From assembly GCA_951799425.1 (NCBI GenBank), contig OX637403.1:29242811-29306810 (forward strand): 64,000 nt of DNA, in the 5' to 3' direction. Of the stretch, positions 1-12,431 are shown piece after piece. The position numbers and the translations under genes are program-made. Position 1 is the first letter of the stretch, and each line of letters starts with the position of its first letter. The stretch comes from Ilex aquifolium (lineage: Eukaryota > Streptophyta > Magnoliopsida > Aquifoliales > Aquifoliaceae). The notes beneath the pieces were generated by a model. That model did no database searches and had not been told where the DNA came from. It was given only the letters and a program-made list of their open reading frames with translations.

Positions 1-884
1 CCTGTGTTGGGTGTGTATGTGTGTTGTGTTGTGCTGTTCGTGTGAGTACAGAGAGGTGAAGGGAAAGAGTCAAAGATGGGGGTGGAAGGTTAGTTACCAG
101 TGGTGGTGGCAGCGAATGTAGTTTGTCCGTGGCTCTTTGAGAAATTTCATCGAACATGTGGTGGCTGTGGTTGGTGAGATCATTCAAACAGGTCTGATCA
201 AACAGGATACAGTACCTCAGCACATCTAATAGCATGAAAATAAAATCAGCGACACACACAGACGCACCCACAGAAAAACAGAGATGCACACACACACACA
301 AACGCGCACATAAATAAAAATTGTTATGCAACTCTTTCCAGTGATATGCCAACCCTTTCCAGTGATGTAACTCAATACATAAAAATTGTTCAATCAGCAA
401 TGGCATGAGTATAGAAAGTACCATCTCATATACTGAAACATATTTTTTATTTCTACCTCATTAACATTCATCACTTATTTCTTAAGCTTGCATCACATTT
501 GAGCATCCTCGCAAAATCAAATAAATACAAACAGAGCAGTTAAATAAAGCACTATCAGAAGATGGAAAAAGATGAGAAACATCTTATTTGAAGAAGATTT
601 CACATTGATTCAATAACATCACTTTTCATGATGACTTCAACAATTCCACTCTCGGATTTTCAAGACGTGTGGGACCTACATACTGCTATATTATTGCTCG
701 GAGCGGAAACAAAAATATGAAGTATGAGTACATTGATGAATTTAATCACTATGATATGTCTCAATATATCATTTCAAGTTTGGAGATCTGCATCATTTTG
801 GTATGTAATGCTCCGATCCAACCACAGAGCACTAAGAATATCTTGAAGCCGCCTTGTTTTATATTAACACACTCACGGTTTTAA
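1..884. other. Intergenic sequence, no gene seen
   Basis: I see no coding region in this stretch. It opens with G/T-rich sequence resembling the GT/GA-rich tract near 3.7-3.9 kb, followed by a short CA dinucleotide run near 285-300. The short open frames are random-looking, with no recognisable domain. Confidence 0.5.
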
Positions 885-3800
885 AGAGTGACAACACGTG
901 CCTAAAGGCACTTTACAATCTGAAAAAACTTGTCAATTTAAAATAGTCTTTCTTTCATTTGCTTTAAATAAAGAAATTAAAATCAATATGGTCCCCACTA
1001 TTTTTTCAAAAAAATTTGGCATAGTTTCCTTTAAAAATAAGAGCCCAAGAAAATCTCAAACTATCTAATCTACAGTACTCACAATTATATATAACAATCA
1101 TCCAAATGCATAATCACAATTTAATTCTATTTCCCCTAAAATTAGCATTCCATACCTAATCACCAAAATAACCACCAACATTACATACCCAAACATACCA
1201 ATTGCTAACATTTCTCGATATTATAAAAGAAGCCTGAAAACTACAACATACTATAAAGGCTACCAAATTCAAACCCACCAAAAAAAAAGTTATCTCAACT
1301 TCAATTCTATTTACCACTACCACTGTCATATAGCCACCATCACTCATAAAAAGAATGTTTGGATAGAATTGTAAGTAAAAATAATAGAAAATAATAGTCC
1401 TAGAGCTTCTAGGCAATATTAGTCTTCAACATTCCAATAAAAGTATCTACCATTCATAAGAATTCAATTCAAGAAATAACACACAAACAATAACATAATT
1501 GTTGAAGATATCCGGGTTATTTCACATACAATTGACTGTTTTATAAAAAATCATATTTAGTGCAAATAGAAAAGAAATTAATTACCAAATTAATAACATT
1601 AATGTTGACATTGCCAACTTCTACACCCTTGATGGCTAGCGGTCATGTAGTCCTCATCTTCTACACCAAACCATAAGAACAACCAAAATCAATACAAAAG
1701 TTCAAGTGCGAGTTCTCAAATGTTGTGTGTGTGCATTGTCTGTGAGTGTCGTATGCCAATTGGAATTACTAAAAATATGAATAACCAAAAATATAAAGAC
1801 CAACAGAACTATGGGAAGCAAAAAATAGAATACTAACCAACAGGAAAACCGAGTGAGATGTCACAACACAGACCCACAAATTCTATTCCTTTTATTCTCA
1901 ATACCAAAGGCCATTCAGATCCAATTAAGAAAATACAAAGCTAAGGAGAATAGAAAAATTGGACTCCCCGAAGAATAATTAGATCATTCCCGGTATGCCC
2001 CTAAAATCAAAATAAAGTTATGCAGGTTTAAACCAAAAAATCTGAAGTAATTTCATATACCTCAATAAAGAAAACATGCTAAAACAGCTCCCCATAAATA
2101 ATGTTGGGCTATCTACCTTCCTATTTATGTGATTTTAGAACCAAGTCAAAATCTTCGGTCGGCCACTTTGTAGTTGGGCAATTAGCTTCTACTATCTGTC
2201 TAATAAGGACGTATCAATTGGTCCATAAAAAAACTTAAGTAAGAAGCTAAAATAAAAATGGATCCAACAAAAAAAAATTCAAAAAAATGTTGATTCCACG
2301 AAAAACCCCTAAATTCTCGCTTAAAATTCACCATATAATGCCTAACACCCACACAACAACAAAAGACCAAACAAATTTCTTATTTATGGACATTTAATTT
2401 GGTTAAGAACGAATATCAAACACACCATATGGTCACTTCTTTTTCAGTGAAAACCTGGTGTGTGTGGATGCTCTGTAGCTCTCTGATAATTTCAAGAGAG
2501 AACCAAGTAATCAACAATAGGCCTAATATTTGTTCATTGGTTTCTAAATATGTACTTGAATCGTTAGGCCTAAAGAAAGTGAATTTCAAATAATTCAATT
2601 AGAGACTGAAACAAAAAGCATGAAGAGAGAAGAGATAGGGAAGAACTTTCATGCATCTCATAGTCTTCCACATGGAGCGAGCTAGGGAAAGAGCAAAACT
2701 TTAAGTATAGGTTAAAACATTTCAAGTATGATCCATCTATTCCCACGAAAATTTAAAAAAAAATTAATTGACATAATTAATATAATGAGCATGGAAACTG
2801 ACTAAAAAAATAACACATCACATCAATTTAAATCTAAGCAAATTAACCCCCAAGACACCTTTTCATTCTCTGGCATTTTTTCGATCATCTATTATGCAAC
2901 AAAAAATATCCATTATACCACCTTTCAAACTAAACCATATATCACCCAAATACATTTAACGAATTCAAACAATCTGATGTGATGTGTTAAGTGGACTTAG
3001 AATGTAAATCAAATTCTCAAGCTCAAATCACATAGTAATTACAAACTCAATCATCATATTCACGATCGAAAAACTCTCGCCCAATTCAACATGTATTATC
3101 TCTACTTTATGCATGTAAAATAGGTAACAATAAGTTGAAAGAAAAGTCACAGGCGTGAATTCAACAAAAGAAAGTGCTAGATCCACTCCACAAACAATTA
3201 GAGATAGGTCAATGATTAATACCAAATGTGTGTATATGTGTGTAAAAAACCTAATTAATACCAAATGTGTGTGTGTATGTGTTGCTCTATGTGTGTGTGT
3301 GTGATATGTATGTGTGTTGTGTTTGTTTGTGTTGGTGTGCGATGTGTGAGTCGCGATCACTCACAAGCCTAGCCCCACTATTACCCAATACGACTCAAAT
3401 CCCTCGGCTCAGTGTAAATAAAACTAATTGTGGATGTCTGTATGAAAAATTTTCGTGAAATTTTTTTCAATGAATGCAACTATTTCCATGGAAAAAATTC
3501 TCCAATTTGAAAATAAACACTTGACATAAAATGAGCAGTGGTTGAGGAGGAGGAGGAGCTCTTAGAAATTTCAACAAACACTTCATGTGCAGGGTGGAGT
3601 AGCAGCGGGATGCACAGGGAGGAATAGGGAGGGCGAGAGAGGAAGAGATGAAGACAGAGAGGGAGGTTTGTGTGTGTGTGTGTGCAGAGATGAAGACAGA
3701 GAGGAAGAGACACAATTTTGAATTTATTTGTGTGTGAGTGTATGGTTGATGGGTGTGTTAGCGTGTGTATGCATTGTGTGTGTGTTAAAGCAGAGGAGAG

Positions 3801-3965
3801 AGAGAAGCAGAGGGTCAGGGCGGAGAGGACCAGAGAAGAGGGATACCTGGGAGTGGTGTGGTTGTAGCTGGCGATGTGGTGGTGTTGCAGACGAAGTGGC
3901 GGTGGTGGTGGTGGTGGTGTTCCTGGTGTTCCTGGTGGTGTCGCTGGAGCATAAAAGAGAGAGAT

Positions 3966-4001
<36 letters not shown>

Positions 4002-4294
4002 TGGCTTGTTGTCGCTGGGAGTGACTGAGAGAAGAGATTTGGTCTCTGACAGTAAAGAGCCTGAGAGAGAAGAGACTGAGATGAGAGAGAAGAGCCGTTG
4101 GGTTGGGTTGGGTTGTGTTGGGTTGGATGTGATGGTTGGGTTGGGTTAAGTTGAATGAGATGGATTTAGGGGGAAAATATATGGATTTTTGAATTTGAAT
4201 GAGATGTATTGTGAGCCTTTGGATGTTGAAGCCTTTGGATAATGAAGACCGTAGGATCGGCTTGTTGAAGCCCCGCTCTGTTTTATATTATAGA
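885..4294 (-). mobile_element. Possible large Helitron, minus strand (tentative)
   Basis: The right edge matches the 5' terminus of the Helitrons seen elsewhere in this window: read on the minus strand it starts TCTATAATATAAAACAG, with a flanking A. The left edge is much weaker. A hairpin (GTGCC, loop TAAA, GGCAC, about 898-911) resembles the Helitron 3' hairpin, but no clean CTAG terminus lies beside it. Between the edges I see no Rep/helicase coding sequence, only AT-rich DNA and microsatellites (GT near 3266-3305, GT near 3667-3685, GA 3968-3998, GGGTT-like repeats about 4095-4147). The left boundary is a guess. Confidence 0.25.
3968..3998. repeat. (GA)n microsatellite
   Basis: This is an almost pure GA dinucleotide run, visible directly. 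It follows a G-rich tract containing (GGT)n and precedes GGGTT-type repeats. Confidence 0.9.
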
Positions 4295-4398
4295 TGTTAT
4301 AATTGAAAATTGGGACTTGTAGTCCTCTCTTGTAGTTTATTTTTTACATGTTAAATTGAAATTAGTAGTTGTAGCCCTCTGTTGTCTTTTATTTGTTA

Positions 4399-4571
4399 CT
4401 AGAGATAACTCGTGTCTGAAGACAAGGTGCAACGTAAATGAGAAGTGATGGATTTGGTAAGTAAGAAATTCAATGTGAATGATTTTGAGAAGGATGTTGG
4501 TGGTCATTAAATAAGTCTATTTAAGACCGTCGAATGGACTTATTGAAGTCTGCCCTATTTTATATTTTAGA
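4399..4571 (-). mobile_element. Miniature non-autonomous Helitron
   Basis: Read on the minus strand, the element begins TCTAAAATATAAAATAGG after a flanking A. It ends with a small hairpin (TGTC, loop TTCA, GACA), about ten bases of spacer and CTAG followed by T. This is the classical Helitron pattern: 5' TC, 3' hairpin plus CTRR, insertion between A and T, no target duplication. At 173 bp it can carry no transposase. The terminal sequences match the larger element at 18,549-21,480. Confidence 0.55.
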
Positions 4572-4879
4572 TTTGACACAAATAAAAGTAATAGTCTATA
4601 ATTTTTAATCTTCTTACAAATTCTATATTTTACTCATTTTTGTCTATATATTCTATAATTTTTGAACCAAAATAAGGTTTCAAAAAATTACACTAATACT
4701 CTAAGGAATCAATTTTAGTTTATTAATTTTAAGATATTTGGTATAAACTTTTTTTTTTGTTCTAGCACCCAATTTGTTTGACCCAATAATTTTATTTTTC
4801 ATAAATCATTAGTGGGACCAATTAAGAATATCCAAAAAAATATTATGAGTGGCCCCAGCCCCTCCTTCCTCCGCCACTG
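4572..4879 (+). mobile_element. 3' part of a hAT-like element, GGCGGAG family
   Basis: The segment from TTTGACACAAATA to the terminus CCTCCGCCACTG closely matches the 3' part of the element at 18,676-19,382. It lacks the 5' end (CAGTGGCGGAGCC). The bases just outside its right terminus (CCAAAGAGAG) are the same as those outside the 18.7-kb copy, so both appear to sit inside copies of one larger repeat. Confidence 0.5.
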
Positions 4880-5770
4880 CCAAAGAGAGATAGAGCTGTT
4901 GGATGAATTTATTTGAAACCGTCGGATAAACTTATTAAAATCTTTCCTGTTTTATATTATAGATAAATCCATGAAATATGATAGAATTGACTTAAAAAAA
5001 ATATTAAAATTATCAATTTATAAGAATACTAGTTATAACCCTTTCTCAAAATATGTAATTCAATAAAAAAATTTTAACATGTACATATTATCGTGTATGG
5101 ATAATGTCTAAAATAAAAATTATGCTAAACAAAAAATTAATCAAATATTAAATGATTGAACATGTAATAGAAATGAGTGATGTGATAGTTTTAGGAGAGA
5201 AAATGTGAAGGGAATAAAATTTAATTTCTTATGTGTTTTATTATATAGATATTAGCGCTGAATTTTCTTAAGAGATAAAAAAAAAATTAATCTTGAACTT
5301 TTGATTCAAGACATGTTAATTCGAGATAATTAATTAAATAAATAAAATAAATTTAATTATATTCAATATAAATGTGTTAAGCAATGCCCTTATTGTTTTT
5401 TATCTGTTAAATTGATGAATTTTTTTTAATCAAAATGTTATCATTGTGTCTTATAAAAATTTAAAATGTTACACTACACATGATATTTACGGCAAATTTG
5501 ACCTATTTAATTATTATGTTAAAGAAAATCTTTTGTTCCAAGATCAGTCGTAATGGTTGATGGGTTGGGGGAAAAATATTATGGAAAAAAAATGGTAATT
5601 TTTTGACCGTTGGATGAATGAATTTGATATCGTAGGATGTGTTCCAAGATCAACAGTAATCGTTGACCGGTAGGGGAAATATAAAGGGAAAAAAAAAGTA
5701 ATTTCTTGACCGTTAGATGAACGAATTTGAGACCGTAGGATGGACTTGTTGAAGCTGCCCTGTAATTCAA
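4880..5770 (-). mobile_element. Helitron-derived sequence, partial copies
   Basis: This stretch parallels parts of 19,400-21,480: the AAGAGATAAAAAAA segment near 5270, a segment ending near 5480, and a 'CCAAGATCAG..GACCGTAGGAT' repeat pair at about 5540-5750. Helitron 5'-terminus-like motifs (plus-strand TTTTATATTATAGAT or close variants) occur near 4949-4964 and 5235-5250. It looks like broken or truncated copies of the same family. No coding capacity was seen. Confidence 0.45.
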
Positions 5771-6149
5771 CATATGATTGAGCGCAATTTTTTGGTTCAT
5801 TTTTTTTGGTTAGATCTTATGAATAAATCTATAGTGAATTTTTTTTGTTGATTCATTTTGTGTATCACTCATGTATTTGAGTTACGCCTTTAAGTGGTGT
5901 TTTATTAATGAAACTATATATTTGTGAACATTTAAAATTTTAATATTAATATGGTTTAAGTTGTCCCCACTGAAAAAGATGTCTGGCTCCGCTCCGGGTT
6001 CTTACCCATTTACTAGGTAAGATCCCTGCACCATTTTACTATAAACTAATTAAGATAATAATTTCATCGATACAATCACATAAAAATAAGATTTTTATTA
6101 GATTATTCCTGATGTTTAGAATTCACCTTAAACTAATATGATCAAAACT

Positions 6150-6430
6150 TCAGGGGTTCGTAGTCCCCTGGGCGCAAAAAGCGTGACTGCTTAGTAGGAC
6201 AAGACCTCAGTTACTTGGATCAACCGTATCTAAGTCTCTGGTGTGGGTCTTGAATTCTCGGCGAAGCGCAAGTCCTGACTTAAATAGTGTATAAATTGAG
6301 AGACCGATTCATACACCTGAGCTTTGTCCTTGGTTCTACTCAGAGTTACAAGCCTGAACGACATAAGTGCGTCTCTACTCGATGACATAAGGACAGACAT
6401 TGGGATTTCTCCGTATAACGAAAAAAAAAA
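6150..6430 (+). mobile_element. Short poly(A) retroposon with 13-bp target duplication
   Basis: The body of about 270 bp ends in a pure A10 tail. It is flanked by identical copies of TATGATCAAAACT at 6137-6149 and 6431-6443. A poly(A) tail plus a target duplication of this length indicates LINE-mediated retroposition. The base composition is more GC-balanced than the surroundings. I cannot place clear pol III A and B boxes, so it may be a SINE, a 5'-truncated LINE or a retroposed transcript. The perfect duplication suggests a fairly recent insertion. Confidence 0.7.
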
Positions 6431-6543
6431 TATGATCAAAACTAAATTATTAAAGGTGATTTAAAAAAAATTAAGTTTAATTTTAAATTTTTTTGTGTCA
6501 AATTTGACCCTATTTAGTTGAAAATTGACCAAAAAATAATAAA

Positions 6544-6583
6544 TTTTTTTTTAGGGGGGGGGGGGGGGGGGGGAGGGGGGAGA
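6544..6583. repeat. Poly(T)-poly(G) tract
   Basis: A run of T is followed by a long run of G interrupted once by A. Similar (T)n(G)n junctions occur near 49.2 and 52.1 kb, and as (C)n(A)n near 28.5 kb. Confidence 0.85.
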
Positions 6584-7031
6584 GTTTGGTTATTATTCAA
6601 TCCATGGAGAAGGTAACTATATGTATGTATCTATCTTATGGGTGGGGCCGTTGGTGCAATGTATTGTTCTATTTTGGGGAGGGAAGTACAATATTGATTT
6701 GATTGGTCTTCTGGGGGATCATTGTGTACTTTGATTTGATTCGTCTTCTGGGGAAGAGAGTGGGCGGGGATCACTGATCAGTCATGTCTTGATCATAGAA
6801 TCTTAACCTTTTGATCTTTACAACCGCCCCAAACCACATTGGTCAGGTTCACATGTCCAGTTACTTGTGAGATATATATTTGTGGCTAATTGATTGGTGG
6901 GGGCCTCTAGGTTTCTTCACTCTTCCATTGCAATATTTTCATGAAAAATATGTGGATGAGAATAAAGTGATTAAAGATATAAAAATAATATTGAAGAGTG
7001 GCTAGCTACATGCATTACTAATATATATATA

Positions 7032-7547
7032 CTATTTATTGCTTGTGCTTGAAGGCACAGAGTAAAAAAAATGGTAAATAATAAACATATTTGTATTCAT
7101 ATCCAAAATCAAATCACAAATATAGATGAGAGATAAATGAATTTAAGTATCGGTTGTAGTGAGGGTGAGAGGTGGTGGTGGTAGGAGACGGTGATGGTTA
7201 TGGTAGGTGGCAATGACCGTAGTGGTGGTGGCGGCGATAGCGATGGTGATGGTGGTGGTGGCGGCGGTGGCAATGGTGGGGGTAAGAGTGGTAGAGGTAG
7301 TGGTATGACGGTTTCACATACTATTATTTTTTTAAAAATATTTATGAGAAATAATTTCTAGAAGTATTTTTTAAAAATCAATCCAAACACACCCTTAGAG
7401 ACCTATTTTTCTTATTAAATTTAGGGTGTTAATATTAGCCGTTAGATTAACTTTAAAATAAAATTTAAAGCGATATCAACCGCGAATAGCAAAAGTCATT
7501 TTGTTTGTCTTTTGAGATTTGAATTTTAAGCTACTTTATTATATAGA
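7032..7547 (-). mobile_element. Helitron with GGT-rich minisatellite, copy A
   Basis: On the minus strand the element starts TCTATATAATAAAGTAGC after an A. It ends with the hairpin GTGCC-TTCA-AGCAC, a short spacer and ATAG followed by T, one base off the CTRR consensus. The interior at 7155-7305 is a degenerate GGT/GGC/GAT trinucleotide array. Its flanks are shared with the copies at 10,743 and 29,409. Open frames in the array are low-complexity and not genes. Confidence 0.6.
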
Positions 7548-7714
7548 TTTTAAAAGATTAAAAATAAGAATTTAGAGGTCATCCTACATTGCTATAGTTG
7601 ACGAAGATAAATTTTAAGAGATGTTTTGAAATTCAATAAAACTTTTCTCAGTTCTATGTGACCAAAAATTACCACTTAAGACTTATTCCAATTATTTAGG
7701 AATTACTACCAACG

Positions 7715-7945
7715 GGGATGTTTCTGTAGGGAAGTCGAGCATCAAAGAAACTCCGGTGGTTGACCTTTCAAAGATAAAGTTAAAAAGAAATGATTGAAAG
7801 TGATAGTATTTAGCTGCGAATAATCAACTTATCTCGATGATACCCAACTTGACCTTTTTATAAGTTTAGAAGATTGGACAGTTTGAAGATCCTTAATTAC
7901 TATTTGAATGTGGCGGCCCCAAAAGTAGAACGATTGATGGTGCCC
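7715..7945. repeat. Dispersed repeat, copy 1 of 2
   Basis: This stretch, including ACTCCGGTGGTTGAC and AAGAAATGATTGAAAGTGAT, is recognisably similar over about 230 bp to 49,350-49,620. I see no termini that assign it to a class. Confidence 0.45.
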
Positions 7946-8216
7946 TCAAGCATGATTTTCTCAATTGGTTTGCATTAGTCCAAACGTGCGGAGCTAAGGA
8001 GCCACTAAGCTGAGACACTGACGAGCAAGGAATTGTGAGTCAGGCCTTTCCGAACTCTGGAGCTCCTCCTCCGAGAAGTAGAGCTCCTCTTCCGAGTTGT
8101 GTCTAATTTACCATTGTCAAGTTATATAAATTCTATTTTATCTTTGTGGCCAAAAAAAAGTTATAATTGATGTTAAACAGCATATACAACCACTAAAATC
8201 AAAAAGTAATTTTGCT

Positions 8217-8229
8217 TACCCCCCCCCCC

Positions 8230-8262
<33 letters not shown>
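8217..8262. repeat. (C)n(CT)n low-complexity tract
   Basis: A run of about 14 C is followed directly by a CT dinucleotide repeat. Confidence 0.9.
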
Positions 8263-8265
<3 letters not shown>

Positions 8266-8892
8266 TTCATGTTTTGCTTTTTCACCATGCTATAAAAATC
8301 CTTAAAACAACACAACCAACTAGAACAATTTGGATCCAATCAACAGATTGAGCAATCACCACTTGCCCTTGTGGTCCAGGGGTGTTTTCTACATTTGTTC
8401 TAACACAGCATCATTATAATAACCAAATAGGTTTCCTAAAGCTAAAACATAGGAGAATATAGAAAGGGAAAAAAATAATCATATAGACAGAACATTTAAG
8501 GGTCAACTTAGTAATTGACCAACAGCCTGTATTTTCACTGTCCACCTCGATCGGGCTTCAAGCTCTTTCCCCAACTTGCGCCTCTATTTGCATTGGATTT
8601 ATAATTTAAATCCTTTTTGAAGGATTCTAATTTCTATTTAGTCTTTACAGTTTTGATTATAATAATTAAATAATTAAATTTTAATTAAGCCATTCTATTT
8701 AAATTTGATAAGTTCTAGCTCTGCATCTCTCTAATGATCTTTTTTTTTTTTTTAGCTTGCACGTTACATTTTATTTCAAAATTAAATTTCTCTGTTCAAA
8801 AGATAAATATTTTCAATTGGACAGATATTTCCGAATAACCAAGTCACGAAAGAACATTTCGTTAAATTCAAATTTTGACAATCTTTTGGAAC

Positions 8893-8999
8893 AGACTATG
8901 AGTGCGTAGATGGTTATCTTTAACGGGATTGAAGAGGGGATTAGTCGAGATGCTCATAAACTGGTCCAAATACCTTTAATCGTTAAAACAAAAAAAAAA
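8893..8999 (+). mobile_element. SINE-like 3' end, family B
   Basis: The end GGGGATTAGTCGAGATGC... followed by an A-rich tail matches the 3' part of the copy at about 13,255-13,430. From memory, similar GGATTAGTCGAGGTGCGC ends occur in plant tRNA-derived SINEs. The 5' part with the pol III boxes is not clear here, so this may be truncated. Confidence 0.4.
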
Positions 9000-9149
9000 T
9001 ATTTCGTCAAATCTAATTAAAAGATCTACATATATAATTTATGAACTCAAACTCAATAAATATCTTTAAATTTCTGAGAATTCATTTATGGTAATTTGAA
9101 CTTTTATAGGACCAAATAAGAATACTACTTTAGGGGGAGATTGATTATA

Positions 9150-10245
9150 AATCATCCCCATGATTAGGGCCCATGTGCATCCTAGGCGGCAACCACTATT
9201 CTCATACAAACCCGAGGACAGCAAGGCACACGTGCAGTACAGTGGACCCGCACGTGCACTTTCGGTCAAAGTGACCTTGTTATTTCTGGATCTCTGGTCA
9301 GTGGTCAATCACCCCAAAACCCTAGAAAATCGTTTCATCATTGGGTTGTCATTATTTTAATCAAATCACATTTCTCTCTCCGATTCCCCCTCACCTTATT
9401 TTCCGGTGGACGGTGAAGTACAAAATCAGGGTTTAACAGAGTGAGTGCAACTCCGATATACCTCGCCACGGTGGTTAAACATTAAGTTTGACAATGTAGC
9501 CGGTGTAAACTTAAATACCTTATAACAAAATAAGGTATACATTTATTTTTTTAGTTGACTAATCACCCACCTATCATGAATTTAAGTATGACCCATTTTA
9601 TAAAATTAGTCTTTTTATTTTCATATTTTGTACTTTGAAAGATTTTAAAATTTTTATTTTACACCCTCAAAAATTAAATTTCTAATATTGTATTATCAAT
9701 TTATCAAAAATATTACAATACAACCCTTCTGTTAGCTTTTTTTTTTTATCAAAAGTCAACCTATTCACATTGACGAAAAAATTAATAAAAAATCTTGTAA
9801 TACTTTTAATACATTAAAGATATAATATAAAAAAAAATTAAAATCTTTTAGAATATAAATTACAATTCGCCCTATATAATAAGTGATTTACAAAGGAAAA
9901 AGATGGAAAAAAACGAGTAGCGGAAGCAAGCGATCTTGATCCGGGTCTGACGTAGTCGCACGTACAAACTCAATCGTGTCATCGAAATAGTATAAAAAAA
10001 TTTGAGCCGTTGATCAAGGGATACCCACACGTGCAATAGTGCATGTGCATCTGTTACCGAGAAAGAGGTAGGTGTAGGCCAGGTTTGGTTGGGATATGCA
10101 AAGTGGGTCCCTATAAGTATCTGGCCCATGTGACCAGCTAAGCCGGTCACCGTGTGATTAACTGTTAAGAGAATCTCCTTGATTTAGAATTTGATATTTC
10201 CGTTAATAATTTAGCCCCAAGTTGAGGTTAGGTCGCACGTGCGGT
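9150..10245. promoter_or_regulatory. Cluster of four CACGTG (G-box) motifs, no gene found
   Basis: CACGTG occurs at 9229-9234, 9251-9256, 10028-10033 and 10236-10241, within local islands of higher GC in otherwise AT-rich DNA. This hexamer is the core of plant G-box/ABRE sites bound by bZIP and bHLH factors. No convincing coding region begins nearby, so a function is not established. It could be promoter residue of a lost gene. Confidence 0.25.
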
Positions 10246-10742
10246 GTACGGAATATATATGCTTTTCAATATCACATGAAAAATTATGATTTTATTTAAT
10301 TTTTAAGATTTATTCCAATAATTGGAGGACAAACGAAATTACAACTCGTGGAAATTTATTATGATAATATTAGATTGACAAAAAAATAAGATTAAATTCA
10401 AGGATCAAATAATATGACACTACAATAATAATCCTTTTTGGTTTTATTTTTATTCATTAATTTATTTTTAGCATTACCTAGTTTATTAGGACTGGATCCC
10501 AATGTGGTGGCATTAATTTTAGGTTTTTTAAATTCTAGAAAACCGAAAAACGAATTAATTGAAATATAGATAATATGAATTCTTATCATCTATGCTATTA
10601 GTCATAGGATTAATATGATTTCCACTGATGACTAGCATTCCTCCATCAACTATGGAAAGGGTAGTTTTGTAATTTTGGACATCAACTAGTTGTGGGGACT
10701 TACTAGGGAAGCATGTCTGGGTGGTTGTCACTTATATATAAA

Positions 10743-11687
10743 CTAGTTATTGTTTGTGCCTAAATGCACAAAGTAATAAAAAAAATAGCCAACAATAAAT
10801 ATATTTATACTCACATTTAAAATCAAATCACAAATATAGAGAAGAAAAAAAAGAATTTAAGCACCGATTATAATGGAAGTGAGCAATGGTAGTGATAGTG
10901 GGCGATAGTGGTGGTGGTGGGGGTGGCGACGGTGGTAGTGTTGATGGTTGCGGGGGTGGTAGGGATAATGGTGACAAGGGTGATGATAGGACAGTGACAG
11001 TGGTGGAGGTGATGGTGGTGGTAGTTATGGTGGTAGTGGGAATGGTGGTGGTTGGGCGGTAAGGGGTGGTGGTGGGGTGGCGAGAGTGGTAGTGGCGAGG
11101 ATGGTGATGGTAGGGGCAGTGGTGGTGGTGATTGTTATTGTGATAAAGGTGATGGTGGGGTGGTAGTGGTGGGGCGGTGGGAGAGTAATATGGTGGCGGC
11201 AACGATGGTGGTGGCAGGGAGCAATGAGGGTGGTGATGAGGCAATGGGTAAGGTCGTGGGGTGGCGATATTGGTGGTGACGACAACGATGGTTGTGGTTG
11301 TGGTAGAAGTGACGGTGGAGTGGTAGCAGTAGTGATGATGGTGGTGGTGGTGGGGGTAGTGGCGGTGGGGTGAGGTGGCGGTGGTGATAGTAGTGGTAAT
11401 GGTGGTGGGGTGGTGGTGGTAGTGGTGATGGTGGTGGGGCGATAGGGTGGTTTCAAACACTATTTTTTTTTTAAGTATTTATGAAAAATTATAAGTATTA
11501 AAAATACTTTTAAAAAGTCACCTCAAACACACCCTTAGGACCCTATATTTTCTATTAAATTTGGAGTGTTAATATTAGTTGTTAGATTAACTTTAAAATA
11601 AAATTTAAAGAGATCTCAACCACGAATAGTAAAAGTCATTTTGTTTATCTTTTGAGATTTAAATTGTATTGTACTTTATTATATAGA
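10743..11687 (-). mobile_element. Helitron with GGT-rich minisatellite, copy B
   Basis: On the minus strand it starts TCTATATAATAAAGTACAAT. It ends with an imperfect hairpin (GTGCA..GGCAC), a spacer and CTAG followed by T at 10,743. The interior (about 10,880-11,450) is a long degenerate GGT/GGC/GAT array. Read on the opposite strand, this array produces artificial His/Pro/Thr-rich frames up to 210 residues. The 100-bp flanks outside the array match copies A and C. No Rep/helicase is encoded. Confidence 0.65.
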
Positions 11688-12260
11688 TGAGAATGAAAGA
11701 GATATAAGTAATAGATATTACAACATTATAATCTAATCATTTGAATGCTCTATAATTATTAATTAGGTTGCTCTTACCTAATCATTTCATCACTTTCAAA
11801 TGACCAAAGCTACCTAAATTCTTAAGCATATTATAACATGATGGTTCCATTTATCTTTTTATTATAAAAATTATTTCTATCAAGTTGTATAAAATTTCTA
11901 TGAACGTAATACCCTATAAGCCATGTGCATCGGTCCAATCTACATTTTAGATTGTCAAAGAAATTCAAACTTATAGACGTGTGAAATGATTGACTCGTTC
12001 CTTATTCGATCACTTAATCATTTCCTACGAATTGACGATTCTACTATTTTAACATAGACATTATATTTTCCAGCTCAGACAGTGAGGCCAATTAGTTGTT
12101 AAGTGATTTTCAGAATGAAACAGGGTGTGACAGCCTTGGCCTTGCTATTACTATCTCTGCTAGCTTTCTCATGAACATGCCCTGGTGCCATGCTTAGGGG
12201 TGGCTGATTGTGACTATAGAGAGAGAAACTTCCTCCAATAATTTCATCAAGGATCAGCTT

Positions 12261-12324
12261 GACCAATAATTGGTACATTGATAAGAATTCTCATGACCAA
12301 TAATTGGTACATTGATAAGAATTC
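12261..12324. repeat. Two tandem 34-bp repeats
   Basis: The unit beginning GACCAATAATTGGTACATTG occurs twice in a row, at 12,261 and 12,295, with no mismatch over 30 bases. Confidence 0.85.
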
Positions 12325-12431
12325 ATCCTCTTGGTCTTGTCCCTTTCCCTTTGAATGTAATCAAAAAAAAAAAAAAAAAAATTTGGCCCAACAGTCAACT
12401 TGTTCGAGTTAATTTATACGTACCTTGTTTA

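Noticed and set aside
3028..3967. Frames of 60-110 residues rich in His/Thr, Val/Cys or Leu/Ser
   Set aside because: They are generated by GT/CA and GA/CT microsatellites, with no domain or codon signal.
10828..11460. A 210-residue His/Pro/Thr-rich open frame (minus strand) and overlapping frames
   Set aside because: It is produced by the (ACC/ATC)n side of the Helitron minisatellite. Several frames on both strands stay open, and there is no start context, domain or splice structure.
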